Positions 17,830 to 27,720 of a DNA stretch of 64,000 nucleotides are shown piece after piece (positions within the stretch are counted from its first letter, which is position 1; each line of letters starts with the position of its first letter). The stretch lies in NCBI GenBank assembly GCA_016900015.1, contig JACJJM010000005.1, forward strand, positions 1-64,000. The letters run 5' to 3'. Both the position numbers and the translations under genes were made by a program. The stretch comes from Phocaeicola coprophilus. Its GTDB lineage: Bacteria > Bacteroidota > Bacteroidia > Bacteroidales > Bacteroidaceae. Under the pieces are notes generated by a model. It was given only the letters and a program-made list of their open reading frames with translations. It ran no database searches and was not told the origin of the DNA.

Positions 17830-19152
17830 TTACATCTCCTTTATAATAGCGATTAATTGGTCGATTTCTTCTTTCGTACGTTTCTCTGTCACACAGAATG
17901 ACAAGCAACCTTCCTCCACTTCAATGCCTCCGAAGATGCCATTGTCCAGCAATTTTTGCTGCACGGCCTCCGTGGGAAGAAGCGAACGCAGCGTAAATTC
18001 TTTCAGGAACGGACGGTCATAAAGCTCTTCAAATTTGCCAGTCGCTATCAGTCCGTCATGCAAATAGTGAGCACCGCTGTAAGAAAGCTCATTGACCTCG
18101 CGCAAGCCCTGCTTACCCATCAACGCCATGTAGATGGTCACATACAAAGCCATCAATGACTGGTTCGAGCAGATGTTACTATTGGCTTTCTCACGGCGAA
18201 TATGCTGTTCGCGTGCTTGCAAGGTAAGCACAAAGGCACGCTTGCCATCGACATCTTTTGTTGCACCGACAATACGTCCGGGCAATTTACGAACCAAATC
18301 TTTCGTACACGACAAATAGCCCACATAGGGGCCACCATAATTGAGAGGCATGCCCAATGTCTGTCCATCACCGCAGGCAATGTCTGCTCCCCACTCTGCA
18401 GGCGACTTCAATACAGCCAAGGCTGACGGGTCTGCCTGAATGATGAACAAGCCTTTCTTGGCATGGATTGCATCGGCAAATCCTGTGAAGTCTTCGATGA
18501 TACCATATTTATTAGGTGAGCAAACTATCACTCCGGCCACATCGCCAGCTTCCAGCTTCTGCTCCATAGCAGCCTTGTCGGTCACACCGTCCTGTGCCGG
18601 AATGACATCCAACTGCACACCGTGGAACTTCGCATACGTGCGAACCACTTCCAACGTGTTCGGTTGCACAGTCTCCGAAATCAGAACACGGTTCTTCTTC
18701 TTGCCTGCAGCCACAGCCATAAGCATCGCCTCAGCCGCAGCGGTCGTACCGTCATACATGGAAGCATTGGTGCAAGCCAATCCGGTAAGTTCAGATATCA
18801 TGCTCTGGAATTCAAAGATATATTGCAATGTGCCTTGAGAGATTTCCGGCTGATAGGGAGTGTATGCCGTGAGGAACTCCGAACGGGAAATGAGCTGCGG
18901 GATTACAGAAGGAGCATAATGGTCATAAGCACCTCCTCCGGCAAAAATGGTCAAAGATTGGTTCTTGTCACCCAACTTGCGGAAGAAATCCCGGACTTCC
19001 GTCTCCGACATCGAAGAGGGCAGATCGTAGTCCTTTTTCAAAATGATGCTTTCAGGAACATCAGCATAAAGATCGTCCAACGAGTTCACGCCGATGCGCT
19101 CCAGCATGTGACGGATGTCAGCTTCCGTATGTGGAAAATATTTATAGTTCAT
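17830..19152 (-). CDS. gcvPA: Glycine dehydrogenase (decarboxylating) subunit 1
   Basis: The product has 440 residues and is the N-terminal half of the split P protein. Conserved stretches include FAGGGAYDHYAPSVI, TAYTPYQPEISQGTLQ and NASMYDGTTAAAEA. The ATG at 19152 (MNYKYFPHTEADIRHML) matches the family start; the 38 extra codons upstream overlap the leader. It lies 79 bases after gcvH. A split P protein is usual in Firmicutes and archaea, whereas many Bacteroides have one fused chain. Confidence 0.95.
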   Translation of the reverse strand: MNYKYFPHTEADIRHMLERIGVNSLDDLYADVPESIILKKDYDLPSSMSETEVRDFFRKLGDKNQSLTIFAGGGAYDHYAPSVIPQLISRSEFLTAYTPYQPEISQGTLQYIFEFQSMISELTGLACTNASMYDGTTAAAEAMLMAVAAGKKKNRVLISETVQPNTLEVVRTYAKFHGVQLDVIPAQDGVTDKAAMEQKLEAGDVAGVIVCSPNKYGIIEDFTGFADAIHAKKGLFIIQADPSALAVLKSPAEWGADIACGDGQTLGMPLNYGGPYVGYLSCTKDLVRKLPGRIVGATKDVDGKRAFVLTLQAREQHIRREKANSNICSNQSLMALYVTIYMALMGKQGLREVNELSYSGAHYLHDGLIATGKFEELYDRPFLKEFTLRSLLPTEAVQQKLLDNGIFGGIEVEEGCLSFCVTEKRTKEEIDQLIAIIKEM

Positions 19153-19231
19153 AGTGATACTTTTAAATGTGAAACACACAGGCGATGCCTGCCTGGGGCA
19201 CCGTCCGTGTGTCGTTTTCCAATGAATGTTC

Positions 19232-19612
19232 TTATTCTTTACAGATTGCTTCGTATGCCTTGGCATCCATGAGGCTGTCGAGTTCCGTAGAGTCAGACAG
19301 CTCTACCTTGATAATCCAATTAGCAAAAGCATCCTGGTTCAACAACTCGGGCTGGTCATTCAGAGCCTCATTGACTTCAACCACCGTTCCACTTACCGGA
19401 GAGATGAGATCACTGGCAGCTTTCACGCTTTCCACTGCGCCAAACTCTGAATCCTTTTCCACTTCATCATCAACATCTGGCATATCTACATAAACGATAT
19501 TACCCAATGCATGTTGTGCATAGTCAGTGATTCCTATATATCCATAGTTGCCTTCCACTTTAACCCATTCGTGTGATTCTGAATAATACAGACCTTCAAT
19601 AACTTTACTCAT
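19232..19612 (-). CDS. gcvH: Glycine cleavage H protein
   Basis: The product has 126 residues, the family length. The lipoylation site is Lys64 in ESVKAASDLISP. The lipoyl arm shuttles between the P, T and L proteins. The lipoate ligase gene at the head of the same operon probably charges it. Confidence 0.97.
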   Translation of the reverse strand: MSKVIEGLYYSESHEWVKVEGNYGYIGITDYAQHALGNIVYVDMPDVDDEVEKDSEFGAVESVKAASDLISPVSGTVVEVNEALNDQPELLNQDAFANWIIKVELSDSTELDSLMDAKAYEAICKE

Positions 19613-19645
19613 TTTGTTGTCTATTTATGGTTAATACTTATATAA

Positions 19646-20743
19646 TTATTTCTTATAGTTCTTCTGATAGAAACGTTTTTTGCACACTGTGCCCCGGAAC
19701 AGCTTCTTGCGGATACGGACATCGACCTCTGTGCCGAGGGCCGCATATTGATTGTCTATCAAAGCCATGCACACGCTCTTGCCTGTCGAAATCGACTGGT
19801 ATCCCGTCGTCACATAGCCGATACGCTGGCCGTTAACCTCGATGTCATAACCATTGCGGGGGACAGCTTTCTCATGCAGCTCAATTCCCACCACCTTCTT
19901 CTGGATACCTTCTGCCTTCTGACGGGCGATGGCTTCCTTGCCAATAAATTCAGGCTTGTCCATCTTCACGAAAGAACCCAGACCGGCTTCTATCGGAGTG
20001 ATGTCCTGGCTGAGTTCGTGGCCATAGAGCGGGAGAGCCACTTCGAAACGGAGCGTGTCGCGGCAACCCAAGCCACAAGGAGTGACTTCCTTCGAACCTA
20101 CCAAGATGTCCCACACCTTATTTATATAAGCAGCGTCACCGTAGACCTCAAATCCGTCCTCACCTGTATAACCCGTACGGCTGATGAGCACTTTCTTGCC
20201 GTCAACTTCCACTTCCTTGAACGTGTAGAATTCCAAGTCTGACACCTTGACGCCCAAAAGGCGTTCCATCAATTCCTCAGCCTTCGGGCCTTGCACGGCC
20301 ACTTCCGCATATTGTTCCGAGAGATTCTCCACACGTGCATTGAAGCCTTTGCTGTTCTCCTGCATCCAAGCAAAGTCCTTGTCAATATTGGCCGCATTGA
20401 TGACCAGGAAGAACGCATCCGGCGCAGTCTTATAGACCAACAGGTCGTCCACCACGCCACCTTCCGGATAGAGCATCATGCCATAGAGCACCTTGCCCAC
20501 CGGCATTTCGCGCACGTCGTTGGTGAACAAATGGCCAACCAGACGCTCGGCATCAGGACCGCTGATGAGCACCTCGCCCATATGGGATACGTCGAAGATG
20601 CCGCACGCATGACGCACGGCATTGTGCTCTTCTATGATGGATGTGTACTGGATAGGCATGTCGAAACCTCCAAAGGGACTCATCTGAGCTCCCAATGCGA
20701 CGTGTTTGTCATAGAGACAAGTTCGTTTTAGATTATTTTCCAT
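19646..20743 (-). CDS. gcvT: Aminomethyltransferase (glycine cleavage T protein)
   Basis: The product has 365 residues. LGAQMSPFGGFDMPIQY near the start, FDVSHMGEV, SRTGYTGEDGFEVY and GLGCRDTLRFE are hallmarks of GcvT. It releases ammonia from the aminomethyl-lipoyl arm and forms methylene-tetrahydrofolate. It lies 33 bases upstream of gcvH. Confidence 0.97.
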   Translation of the reverse strand: MENNLKRTCLYDKHVALGAQMSPFGGFDMPIQYTSIIEEHNAVRHACGIFDVSHMGEVLISGPDAERLVGHLFTNDVREMPVGKVLYGMMLYPEGGVVDDLLVYKTAPDAFFLVINAANIDKDFAWMQENSKGFNARVENLSEQYAEVAVQGPKAEELMERLLGVKVSDLEFYTFKEVEVDGKKVLISRTGYTGEDGFEVYGDAAYINKVWDILVGSKEVTPCGLGCRDTLRFEVALPLYGHELSQDITPIEAGLGSFVKMDKPEFIGKEAIARQKAEGIQKKVVGIELHEKAVPRNGYDIEVNGQRIGYVTTGYQSISTGKSVCMALIDNQYAALGTEVDVRIRKKLFRGTVCKKRFYQKNYKK

Positions 20744-20770
20744 GGTTTAAAACGTTTATATTTTTAAGAT

Positions 20771-21754
20771 TCATTCGTCTTGAAACAAGATGTGCAGGAA
20801 CTGTCCCGCATCCAGTCCGCGTATCACCGACTCCGGACTGAGCTCTGCCAGCTTCGTGCGAAACGCATCGCGTGTGAAGGGTAGCCCCGTGAGCGGGCGA
20901 ATCAGGCCGTCATCAAGATCACCGACCAGGAAATAGTCGCCCAAGATATTCAGCTTCTTCACCTCCCCGTTCTTCAGCTCCAGCCGTACCTCAAGCTGAC
21001 CTGCTCCCGGCACTGTGCCGCGACGCACAAGCGTATAGCGCGGATTGTTGCCATAGATGAAATCGTCAGTCAGATACTCCTGCTCGATGGAGCGGATGGC
21101 AGCCACGTCAGCTTCTGTCAGGCGGATTTCCCCGTCGCAAAGCTGCTCGCGGACGAAGCGCTTGAACGCCTCGATGTCGATGTCCAGATACTCGGAGAGA
21201 TTGACGACACGCTGGCGGACAGACTCAATGCCCTTACTTACGAGTTTCTCGTTGGAAGGCGTGATGGCACGGACGAGGTGCTCCATGTCGGTGTCAAACA
21301 ACATAGTCCCGTGCACAATGCTCTTGCCGGGAACATGATAGAAGGCATTGCCTGACACCTTCCGGCCGTCGACAAGGATGTCATTGCGCCCCGAAGCCTC
21401 CGCCGGGACACCAAGTTTCCGGAGGACGAAGGCCACCATGCGCAGGTAGCGGTCGAAAGTGAAGTTGACATTGTCAGCCCGAACGACGTAGGAAAACATG
21501 ATGTTGTCCCGGTCGGCATACACACATCCGCCCCCGCTCTTACGTCGGTAGGTCCGAATGCCATGCGCACGGCAGTAGTCGAGGTTCACCTCGTTTTCTA
21601 TGAGTTGATTACGTCCGAAAATGACCGTCGGTTCCACCTGCCACATGAAGAAACATTCGTCTTCATCAAGGTTGCGGGCAGCATATTCCTCCATCGCCAG
21701 ATAGAACGGAAGGCGATGCGGCGTGTCGTCGGGAAGGGCAAGGTATTTTATCAT
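20771..21754 (-). CDS. lplA: Lipoate-protein ligase A
   Basis: The product has 327 residues. It has the lipoate-binding loop RRKSGGGCVYADRDN (about 70-84) and the conserved lysine in DGRKVSGNAF (Lys132), followed by a C-terminal accessory domain of about 85 residues. It activates free lipoate with ATP and attaches it to a carrier lysine, here most likely Lys64 of GcvH. It is first in the gcv operon, 27 bases before gcvT, behind a clear -7 box. Confidence 0.93.
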   Translation of the reverse strand: MIKYLALPDDTPHRLPFYLAMEEYAARNLDEDECFFMWQVEPTVIFGRNQLIENEVNLDYCRAHGIRTYRRKSGGGCVYADRDNIMFSYVVRADNVNFTFDRYLRMVAFVLRKLGVPAEASGRNDILVDGRKVSGNAFYHVPGKSIVHGTMLFDTDMEHLVRAITPSNEKLVSKGIESVRQRVVNLSEYLDIDIEAFKRFVREQLCDGEIRLTEADVAAIRSIEQEYLTDDFIYGNNPRYTLVRRGTVPGAGQLEVRLELKNGEVKKLNILGDYFLVGDLDDGLIRPLTGLPFTRDAFRTKLAELSPESVIRGLDAGQFLHILFQDE

Positions 21755-21776
21755 GTGTCTTCTTACTTTTGCGCTT

Positions 21777-21784
21777 CAAATATA
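21777..21784 (-). promoter_or_regulatory. -7 promoter box (TATATTTG) of the lplA-gcv operon
   Basis: TATATTTG on the minus strand, 23 bases before the lplA start. The short leader leaves no room for a glycine riboswitch. Confidence 0.65.
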
Positions 21785-22371
21785 GACATTATTTTGAATA
21801 CGTTCAATAAAAAACTAACATTTTGTTTTGTTCCACACGCGTTTTTGGGCGAAAGCCCTTCCCCAGTCCTACAAAATGACAGTCGATAGACCTTCCATCC
21901 CCATGCGGAAGGAAGTCGGACGGACAAGCCGGAGGGATGGTGGAAACGAACGTACAGCGCGACAGCAGACTACGTGGAGGAGCTGCGAACGACTCCTTGG
22001 AGAAGCTGGAATCGTCTCTGGGAATCTATGGGAACGAATATCCGTATGTACGATGGAATCATTTGCCGAAGGCGCAATCAAAACCTCATGGGGGGGACAC
22101 GGCTTTTTCATTTAAACAGCGAATAAATAATTGATAATCCGCACTTTCCAGGTCGTCCACATCCGCATGTTTGATGTCGGTCCTGTCCCGTCACGGTTTC
22201 CGTCCGGCAGTCCCTTGACACCGTCCGACCACGGAAAGGAGGGTAGCCGAGGACGGATAGTACTCCGTGCGTGGACGGAAAGGAAGGCCAGGTCGCCCGC
22301 CCTTCAAGGCTTGTTTTACTCTCTTTATTTTTTAAGAGCCGCGCCATGGGGAAAGCAGCAGTGGAAGCAGG
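21785..22371. other. Gene-free divergent region between lplA and fhs
   Basis: About 590 bases without a supported gene. It contains repeat copy B (22221-22257) and nearby related fragments with GGAAAGG or GGACGGA (about 21904-21920 and 22270-22290). No riboswitch-like structure was recognised. Confidence 0.5.
22221..22257 (-). repeat. Palindromic intergenic repeat family, copy B
   Basis: Read on the minus strand, these 37 bases match 45336-45372 at 36 positions. They contain the core CTCCTTTCCGTGGTCGG found in copy A at 7334-7350. A related GGACGGAAAGGAAGG unit follows at about 22273-22288. Confidence 0.85.
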
Positions 22372-22403
22372 TTTGCGCATACGGGAAGATTTAAGTATCT
22401 TCG
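22372..22403 (+). promoter_or_regulatory. Promoter of fhs (-33 TTTG, -7 TATCTTCG)
   Basis: TTTG at 22372-22375 and TATCTTCG at 22396-22403, 20 bases apart, fit the Bacteroidetes promoter with one mismatch. The ATG at 22438 follows after 34 bases. Confidence 0.65.
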
Positions 22404-22437
22404 CGGCTTAATCCAAACAAACGAAAAAACAAACAAC

Positions 22438-24108
22438 ATGAAGTCTGACATTGAGATAGCTCGGAGCATCGAGCTGAGAAAGATTAAAGAAGTGGCCTGC
22501 GCATTCGGCATGCCGACCGACCTGGTGGAACACTACGGACGGCACATCGCCAAGGTGTCGACCGACGCCATCGACGAAGAGAAGGTGAAGGCACACAAGC
22601 TGATTCTCGTGACGGCCATCACGCCGACGAAGGCCGGTATCGGCAAGACAACCGTCTCCATCGGCCTGGCCCTGGGCCTGAACCGCATCGGGCGTCGGGC
22701 CATCGTCGCGCTGCGCGAGCCGTCGCTCGGACCGTGCTTCGGCATGAAAGGCGGGGCTGCGGGAGGGGGCTACGCACAAGTGCTGCCGATGGAGAAAATC
22801 AACCTCCATTTCACGGGCGACTTCCACGCCGTCACATCGGCACACAACATGATTTCAGCCCTGCTCGACAACTATATCTACCAGAACCAGGACAATGGCT
22901 TCGGACTGAAGGAAGTGCTCTGGCGACGCGTGCTGGACGTCAATGACCGCTCGCTGCGCTACATCGTGACGGGACTGGGACCGAAGACGAACGGCATCAC
23001 GCGCGAGTCGGGCTTCGACATCACGGCCGCCTCGGAAATCATGGCCATCCTCTGCCTGGCGACTGACCTCGACGACCTGCGTCGCCGCATCGAAAACATC
23101 CTGCTGGGCATCACGCTCGACGACAAGCCTTTCACGGTGAAAGACCTGGGTGTAGCAGGAGCCATCACCGTGCTCCTGCGCGACGCGCTCCAGCCGAACC
23201 TCGTACAGACGACCGAGCAGACGGCAGCCATCATCCACGGAGGCCCGTTTGCCAACATCGCCCACGGCTGTAACTCCGTCCTGGCGACGAAACTGGCACT
23301 GACCTACGGCGACTATGCCATCACGGAAGCGGGATTCGGCGCAGACCTGGGCGCAGAGAAGTTCTACGACATCAAATGCCGCAAGACGGGACTCCACCCC
23401 GACCTGACGGTCATCGTGGCCACATCGCAAGGACTGAAAATGCACGGCGGAGTCAGCCTAGACCGCATCAAGGAGCCGGATATGGAAGGCATACGCGCAG
23501 GACTGGCCAACCTGGACAAGCATGTGCACAACTTACAGTCATTCGGACAGACTGTAGTCGTCGCATTCAACCAGTATAACACAGACACACCGGAGGAAAT
23601 CGACTGCGTGCGCCGTCACTGCGAGGAAGTGCTGGGCGTGGGATTTGCCATAAACAATGCCTTCGCTGAAGGCGGAGAGGGTGCCATCGAGCTGGCCCGC
23701 CTGGTGGAGAAGACCATCGGAGAGCATCCGTCAGCACCGCTGCGCTTTGCGTATGAAGACAGCGACAGTGTGGAGGATAAAATCACGAAAGTGGCCTGCA
23801 ACCTCTACGGAGCCAACCAAATCACGTACAGCAACACGGCACGCAAACAACTGAAACGCATTGCCGCCATGGGACTGGAGCATTTCCCCATCTGCATCGC
23901 CAAGACTCAGTATTCCTTCTCGACCGACCCGAAACTCTACGGTGTGGCGAAGGATTTCGAGTTCCACGTCCGTGACATCGTCATCAACCGCGGTGCGGAG
24001 ATGCTGGTCGTCGTGGCCGGAGAGATACTCCGTATGCCGGGCCTGCCGAAAGAGCCACAAGCTCTCCACATCGACATCGTCGATGGGCACATCGAGGGAC
24101 TTTCATAA
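22438..24108 (+). CDS. fhs: Formate-tetrahydrofolate ligase
   Basis: The product has 556 residues. It carries the P-loop [11 protein letters not shown] (62-72), [20 protein letters not shown] and the C-terminal [15 protein letters not shown], all diagnostic of the enzyme. It joins formate to tetrahydrofolate with ATP, giving 10-formyl-THF. Its place beside the glycine cleavage operon joins two entry points of the one-carbon pool. The coding sequence is visibly richer in G and C than its neighbours. Confidence 0.97.
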   Translation: MKSDIEIARSIELRKIKEVACAFGMPTDLVEHYGRHIAKVSTDAIDEEKVKAHKLILVTAITPTKAGIGKTTVSIGLALGLNRIGRRAIVALREPSLGPCFGMKGGAAGGGYAQVLPMEKINLHFTGDFHAVTSAHNMISALLDNYIYQNQDNGFGLKEVLWRRVLDVNDRSLRYIVTGLGPKTNGITRESGFDITAASEIMAILCLATDLDDLRRRIENILLGITLDDKPFTVKDLGVAGAITVLLRDALQPNLVQTTEQTAAIIHGGPFANIAHGCNSVLATKLALTYGDYAITEAGFGADLGAEKFYDIKCRKTGLHPDLTVIVATSQGLKMHGGVSLDRIKEPDMEGIRAGLANLDKHVHNLQSFGQTVVVAFNQYNTDTPEEIDCVRRHCEEVLGVGFAINNAFAEGGEGAIELARLVEKTIGEHPSAPLRFAYEDSDSVEDKITKVACNLYGANQITYSNTARKQLKRIAAMGLEHFPICIAKTQYSFSTDPKLYGVAKDFEFHVRDIVINRGAEMLVVVAGEILRMPGLPKEPQALHIDIVDGHIEGLS

Positions 24109-24132
24109 GGATAACACCTTATTATATATGCC

Positions 24133-24167
24133 GAGTCCGGAGCCAAGTATGTCTTGACTCCGGACTC
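24133..24167. terminator. Bidirectional terminator between fhs and the DUF2130 gene
   Basis: Perfect ten-base arms GAGTCCGGAG and CTCCGGACTC with a 15-base loop, between convergent genes. Confidence 0.75.
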
Positions 24168-24197
24168 AGTGCGTATAGAGGGGCGAGAAGGACTGGG

Positions 24198-25523
24198 TCA
24201 GTCTGCCTCTCCCTGTTCCTTGCGGCGTGCTTCCTCGAACTTGGCTTTCATGGTCGGGTTGCCGCGCGTGAGCCGCTTGATGGTAAGCCCGTCGGCCTTG
24301 TCATTGGCCAAGCGGAGATTTCGCTCCGAACCGACGAGGGCATCCTTTATCTTCTGAAGGTGAAGGATGGATTTATCAATCTCGTCGATGGCCGTCTTAA
24401 AGCGTTCGCTGGCCAGGCGGTAGTTGTTGGCAAACTTCTCCTTGAAGTCATTCAACTGGTTTTCGAAGTTGGTGACATCAATTGACTGGCTGCGGGCAAC
24501 GGCCAGTTGACGTTGGTATTCAATACTTTTTTTGGAAGTCTGCACAAGCAAGGTGATGAGCGGGATGAAGAATTGTGGGCGGATGACGTACATCTTCGGA
24601 TAGCGATGCGAGACATCGACAATGCCCGTGTTGTACAGCTCGCTGTCCGGTTCGAGCAGAGAGACGAGCACGGCAAACTCACAGTTCTTGGCCCGACGGT
24701 CGTCGTCGAGCTTCTTGAAGAAATCTTCATTCTTGTGCTTGGTGGCCGTCGCGTCCATCTCGTTTTTCATCTCGAACATAATGGAAATGTATTCGAAGCC
24801 GTCGGCATAGTCACGGAAGATGAAATCACCCTTGCTCCCACCCGAGGCATCATTGTCTTTCTCAAAATATGCATTCGAAAAGAGAGGGCGCATGCGGTTG
24901 AACTCCGTGCTGCAATGTATTTCGAGCGTCTCGCCAACCATCTTGGTCGACATCTTGGACTTCAAGTCTTTGTAGTAGTCCACTTCCTCCTGTTTCTGCT
25001 TCAGCTGAAGTTCATACTCCTTGCGCAGACTGTTCTCACGCAGAGTGGCCTCACTCTTTTCCAGCTCTATCCGTCCGGTCAAAGCTGTAATTTGGTTGTC
25101 CTTCGCCTTCAGGGCCTCCTGCGCCTTCCGCTGCTCTTCGAGCACAGCCACCTGGCGTACACTGTCCCCTTGTGCGATAGTTCCCTTCAAGCGGGCTATC
25201 TCCTGCTCTTTCTTAGCCAATTCGGCCTTCAGTTCCAATTCCTTGGTCTGAGAGAGCATGGCAAGCTGTGCCTTCAGACGTTCGATCTCACTGTCACGAC
25301 GACCGATTTCCAGTTCCTTCGTCGAGAGTTTCTTCTGCAATTCCTGCTCGAACTTCATGGCGTCTGCCCGCTGTTCGGCCTGATGCTGCTTTTGAAGCTC
25401 TGCCATACGCCGGTCGACTTCCGCACGAAACTCCGCATTCTTCACCTGGGTGACAATCGAAGCATAATCAGCCTCGTCCACCTGAAACACACTATGGCAT
25501 TTCGGACATTTTATCTCTTTCAT
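24198..25523 (-). CDS. DUF2130 domain protein
   Basis: The product has 441 residues. An N-terminal zinc-ribbon-like start ([15 protein letters not shown]) leads into a long coiled coil (about 30-200), then a conserved globular DUF2130 region ([20 protein letters not shown], then a nuclease-like stretch [11 protein letters not shown] with FEMKNE). The D...E-x-K arrangement resembles PD-(D/E)XK nucleases, but that is my inference. The function is unknown. It is the last gene of a four-gene operon. Confidence 0.8.
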   Translation of the reverse strand: MKEIKCPKCHSVFQVDEADYASIVTQVKNAEFRAEVDRRMAELQKQHQAEQRADAMKFEQELQKKLSTKELEIGRRDSEIERLKAQLAMLSQTKELELKAELAKKEQEIARLKGTIAQGDSVRQVAVLEEQRKAQEALKAKDNQITALTGRIELEKSEATLRENSLRKEYELQLKQKQEEVDYYKDLKSKMSTKMVGETLEIHCSTEFNRMRPLFSNAYFEKDNDASGGSKGDFIFRDYADGFEYISIMFEMKNEMDATATKHKNEDFFKKLDDDRRAKNCEFAVLVSLLEPDSELYNTGIVDVSHRYPKMYVIRPQFFIPLITLLVQTSKKSIEYQRQLAVARSQSIDVTNFENQLNDFKEKFANNYRLASERFKTAIDEIDKSILHLQKIKDALVGSERNLRLANDKADGLTIKRLTRGNPTMKAKFEEARRKEQGEAD

Positions 25524-25528
25524 GCCAG

Positions 25529-26170
25529 TCAGCGAATATAGATGTTATACTTCTTTTCCTCACCAATCGTCGTGACAGGTCCATGCCCCGGATAAACTTT
25601 AGTTTCATCGGGCAAAGGGAGCAATTTCTCACGGATGTTTCCGACAAGCATCTCTTCGCCGCCGCCTCCCAAGTCCGTACGTCCTATACTGAAGCGGAAC
25701 AAAGCATCGCCTGTGAACAAGACATTTTCTTCCTTGCAATAGAAACACAACGACCCCAGGGAATGTCCCGGCACATGAAAAATCGTAAAAGAATGGTGCC
25801 CGAACTCGATGACATCACCTTCATCCAAATATCCGCCGAGCGGGACGGGTGTGTCACATTCCCGAATCCCAAACGCACGGATACGCTCTGTCACCTGATC
25901 AAGCCACGGCAAATCAGCCTTGTGAGCCTCAGCCTTGATGCCAAACGTATGCCACATGAACGGATTGCCAAAAATATGGTCGAAGTGAAGATGTGTGTCA
26001 ATCAAGCGGACAATGCTCAGTCCATTCTCTTGAATAAACTGAATGAACTCTTGCTTTTCAGCCTCATAATAGCAGCCACAATCGATGACAACAGCCTCCT
26101 TCGTTTCGTCCCACACCACATAAGTGTTGACGGGGAGCATATTGAATTCAAATGTCTTAATGTGTAGCAT
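25529..26170 (-). CDS. MBL-fold hydrolase, glyoxalase II-like
   Basis: The product has 213 residues. The metal motif THLHFDH gives His60, His62, Asp64 and His65. [20 protein letters not shown] and YPGHGP complete the two-metal site. It resembles hydroxyacylglutathione hydrolases and related thioester hydrolases but lacks the C-terminal substrate domain of classical glyoxalase II, so the substrate is uncertain. It is five bases from the DUF2130 gene. Confidence 0.85.
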   Translation of the reverse strand: MLHIKTFEFNMLPVNTYVVWDETKEAVVIDCGCYYEAEKQEFIQFIQENGLSIVRLIDTHLHFDHIFGNPFMWHTFGIKAEAHKADLPWLDQVTERIRAFGIRECDTPVPLGGYLDEGDVIEFGHHSFTIFHVPGHSLGSLCFYCKEENVLFTGDALFRFSIGRTDLGGGGEEMLVGNIREKLLPLPDETKVYPGHGPVTTIGEEKKYNIYIR

Positions 26171-26186
26171 AAAATCTTCCTCCTAT

Positions 26187-26807
26187 TTAAACCGGAACGT
26201 AGACCACTTTCTTCGTCGTAAAGTATTCCTCCTCAAACCAATCGCTCAGAGCTATCACCTCCGCCTGTTTCTTGAAAGGCATCACCTCGTGTTGCAGCTC
26301 TCCTCCCTTCAAGCAGATAAGGCCATTGGGATAAGCATTCTTCTGCTCCTTGGAAATGTTTTTCCTCACAATCTTCAGCAAGTCGGCCAAAGGCATCACA
26401 GCCCGGCTGACCACGAAGTCGAAAAGTCCTTTTTCTTCCTCCGCACGCTCGTGACAGAGTGTGACATTTTCCAGTCCGACTGCAGAAGCCACTTCCGTCG
26501 CCACCTTGATTTTCTTCCCGATGCTGTCCACCAAATGGAATTGACAGTCCGGGAACATGATGGCCAATGGGATGCCAGGGAATCCTCCGCCCGTGCCCAA
26601 ATCCATCACCCGCGTATCGGGTTGGAAATGTATCAGCCTGGCGATGGCCAGCGAGTGAAGCACATGGTGTTCATAGAGATTCCCGATGTCTTTACGTGAG
26701 ATGACATTTATCTTGGAATTCCAGTCTGCATATAAATCATAGAGGGCCTCGAACTGACTTTTTTGCCGGTCAGTCAGTCTGGGGAAATATTTCAAAATGA
26801 TGTCCAT
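26187..26807 (-). CDS. rsmG: 16S rRNA (guanine-527-N7)-methyltransferase
   Basis: The product has 206 residues. The SAM-binding motif VMDLGTGGGFPGIPLAI (from residue 67) and NVISRKDIGNLYEHHVLHS are diagnostic of RsmG. It methylates G527 in the 530 loop of 16S rRNA. Unlike many bacteria, the neighbours are not gidA/parAB but a lipoprotein and an MBL hydrolase. Confidence 0.95.
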   Translation of the reverse strand: MDIILKYFPRLTDRQKSQFEALYDLYADWNSKINVISRKDIGNLYEHHVLHSLAIARLIHFQPDTRVMDLGTGGGFPGIPLAIMFPDCQFHLVDSIGKKIKVATEVASAVGLENVTLCHERAEEEKGLFDFVVSRAVMPLADLLKIVRKNISKEQKNAYPNGLICLKGGELQHEVMPFKKQAEVIALSDWFEEEYFTTKKVVYVPV

Positions 26808-26813
26808 AACAAC

Positions 26814-27641
26814 TTATTGGTTAGCTTCTTGCTTCAGCAAATCCTTCAATGCTTCATATGACACGACCAATTCCGTCGGTCCGCATGCATAGGGAGCTAT
26901 CTCATAGGCATTGTAGTAGAATCTCACACCGTCAGGCCCCAGCAAAAAGTTCGGCGTGGGATACATGTCTGTCCAAGTGAGGAAACCATTGTCATGCAAT
27001 TCGTCCAAGGACTTCATCTGAAGCTTGTCCTGCAACGCAACAAGAAGCACCTGGGCCAAAGGTTCTACATAGCCCGGAGCGAACACATCGTCCAATGTAA
27101 GTTGACGTCCTGTCGCCTTGTCAAAGTTCATATAAGTAATCGTGTGACTACCATGCGCCCCACCTTCATACGTTATCAACTCCAGTTGATAGCCCCATAC
27201 TCCGTCCTTGGAAGGCACGATAGAGGTGTTCAACTCATATTGATAGTTATACCAACTGCCTACATTTCCTTTCTGAAGCTCTTCCTTGTAGTAAGGTGTC
27301 AGCTCTGTGCGATAATCCCGGATATAGGAGGTTACAAACGAATCAACGGCAACCTGCGGTTCAAGCATTGCATAATCGTCAGTCTCCTCTTTATCTAATG
27401 CCATGCGGACGATGCTCTCATTAATCAAACGAGTGACACTGTCTTCCGGTGTCGCATACTTCAAGTTCACATGCAGTGTACATGCAGGAGAAAGCGTATC
27501 GCCCGGAACAAGACGCTCGTTTTTGTCGACAACGACAGAATCAAAACTCGTCGGGACAGCAGTCATCTTGTGCTGACACCCACCAAGTGCAAACGCCACA
27601 GCCATCCCTGCGACAAATGCTGAAATGAAATTCCTTCTCAT
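26814..27641 (-). CDS. DUF3298-type lipoprotein
   Basis: The product has 275 residues from the ATG at 27641. The signal peptide ends in the lipobox LGGC (Cys22), so it is a lipoprotein. A DUF4163-like central part leads into the DUF3298 domain (YEGGAHGSHTITYMNFDKATG, LTLDDVFAPGY). RsiV of Bacillus, a lysozyme-sensing anti-sigma factor, has this domain, but no sigma factor lies nearby. The upstream frame to 27746 includes promoter sequence and is not used. Confidence 0.8.
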   Translation of the reverse strand: MRRNFISAFVAGMAVAFALGGCQHKMTAVPTSFDSVVVDKNERLVPGDTLSPACTLHVNLKYATPEDSVTRLINESIVRMALDKEETDDYAMLEPQVAVDSFVTSYIRDYRTELTPYYKEELQKGNVGSWYNYQYELNTSIVPSKDGVWGYQLELITYEGGAHGSHTITYMNFDKATGRQLTLDDVFAPGYVEPLAQVLLVALQDKLQMKSLDELHDNGFLTWTDMYPTPNFLLGPDGVRFYYNAYEIAPYACGPTELVVSYEALKDLLKQEANQ

Positions 27642-27672
27642 ACCTTCTTGTATATATTTACTGGTTTGACTG

Positions 27673-27680
27673 CAAATGTA
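27673..27680 (-). promoter_or_regulatory. -7 promoter box (TACATTTG) of the lipoprotein-rsmG operon
   Basis: TACATTTG on the minus strand, 32 bases before the ATG at 27641. An AGAAGG ribosome-binding-like stretch lies just before the start. Confidence 0.6.
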
Positions 27681-27720
27681 GTGATATTCTCGGTATATAA
27701 TGTGTATGAAAACTAAAAAA

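Noticed and set aside
21755-21777. Glycine riboswitch upstream of lplA
   Set aside because: The leader is only about 15-20 bases, too short for a glycine aptamer.
24507-25541. 344-residue plus-strand open frame
   Set aside because: It is antisense to the DUF2130 gene, mostly hydrophobic Leu-rich mirror sequence of a coiled coil.
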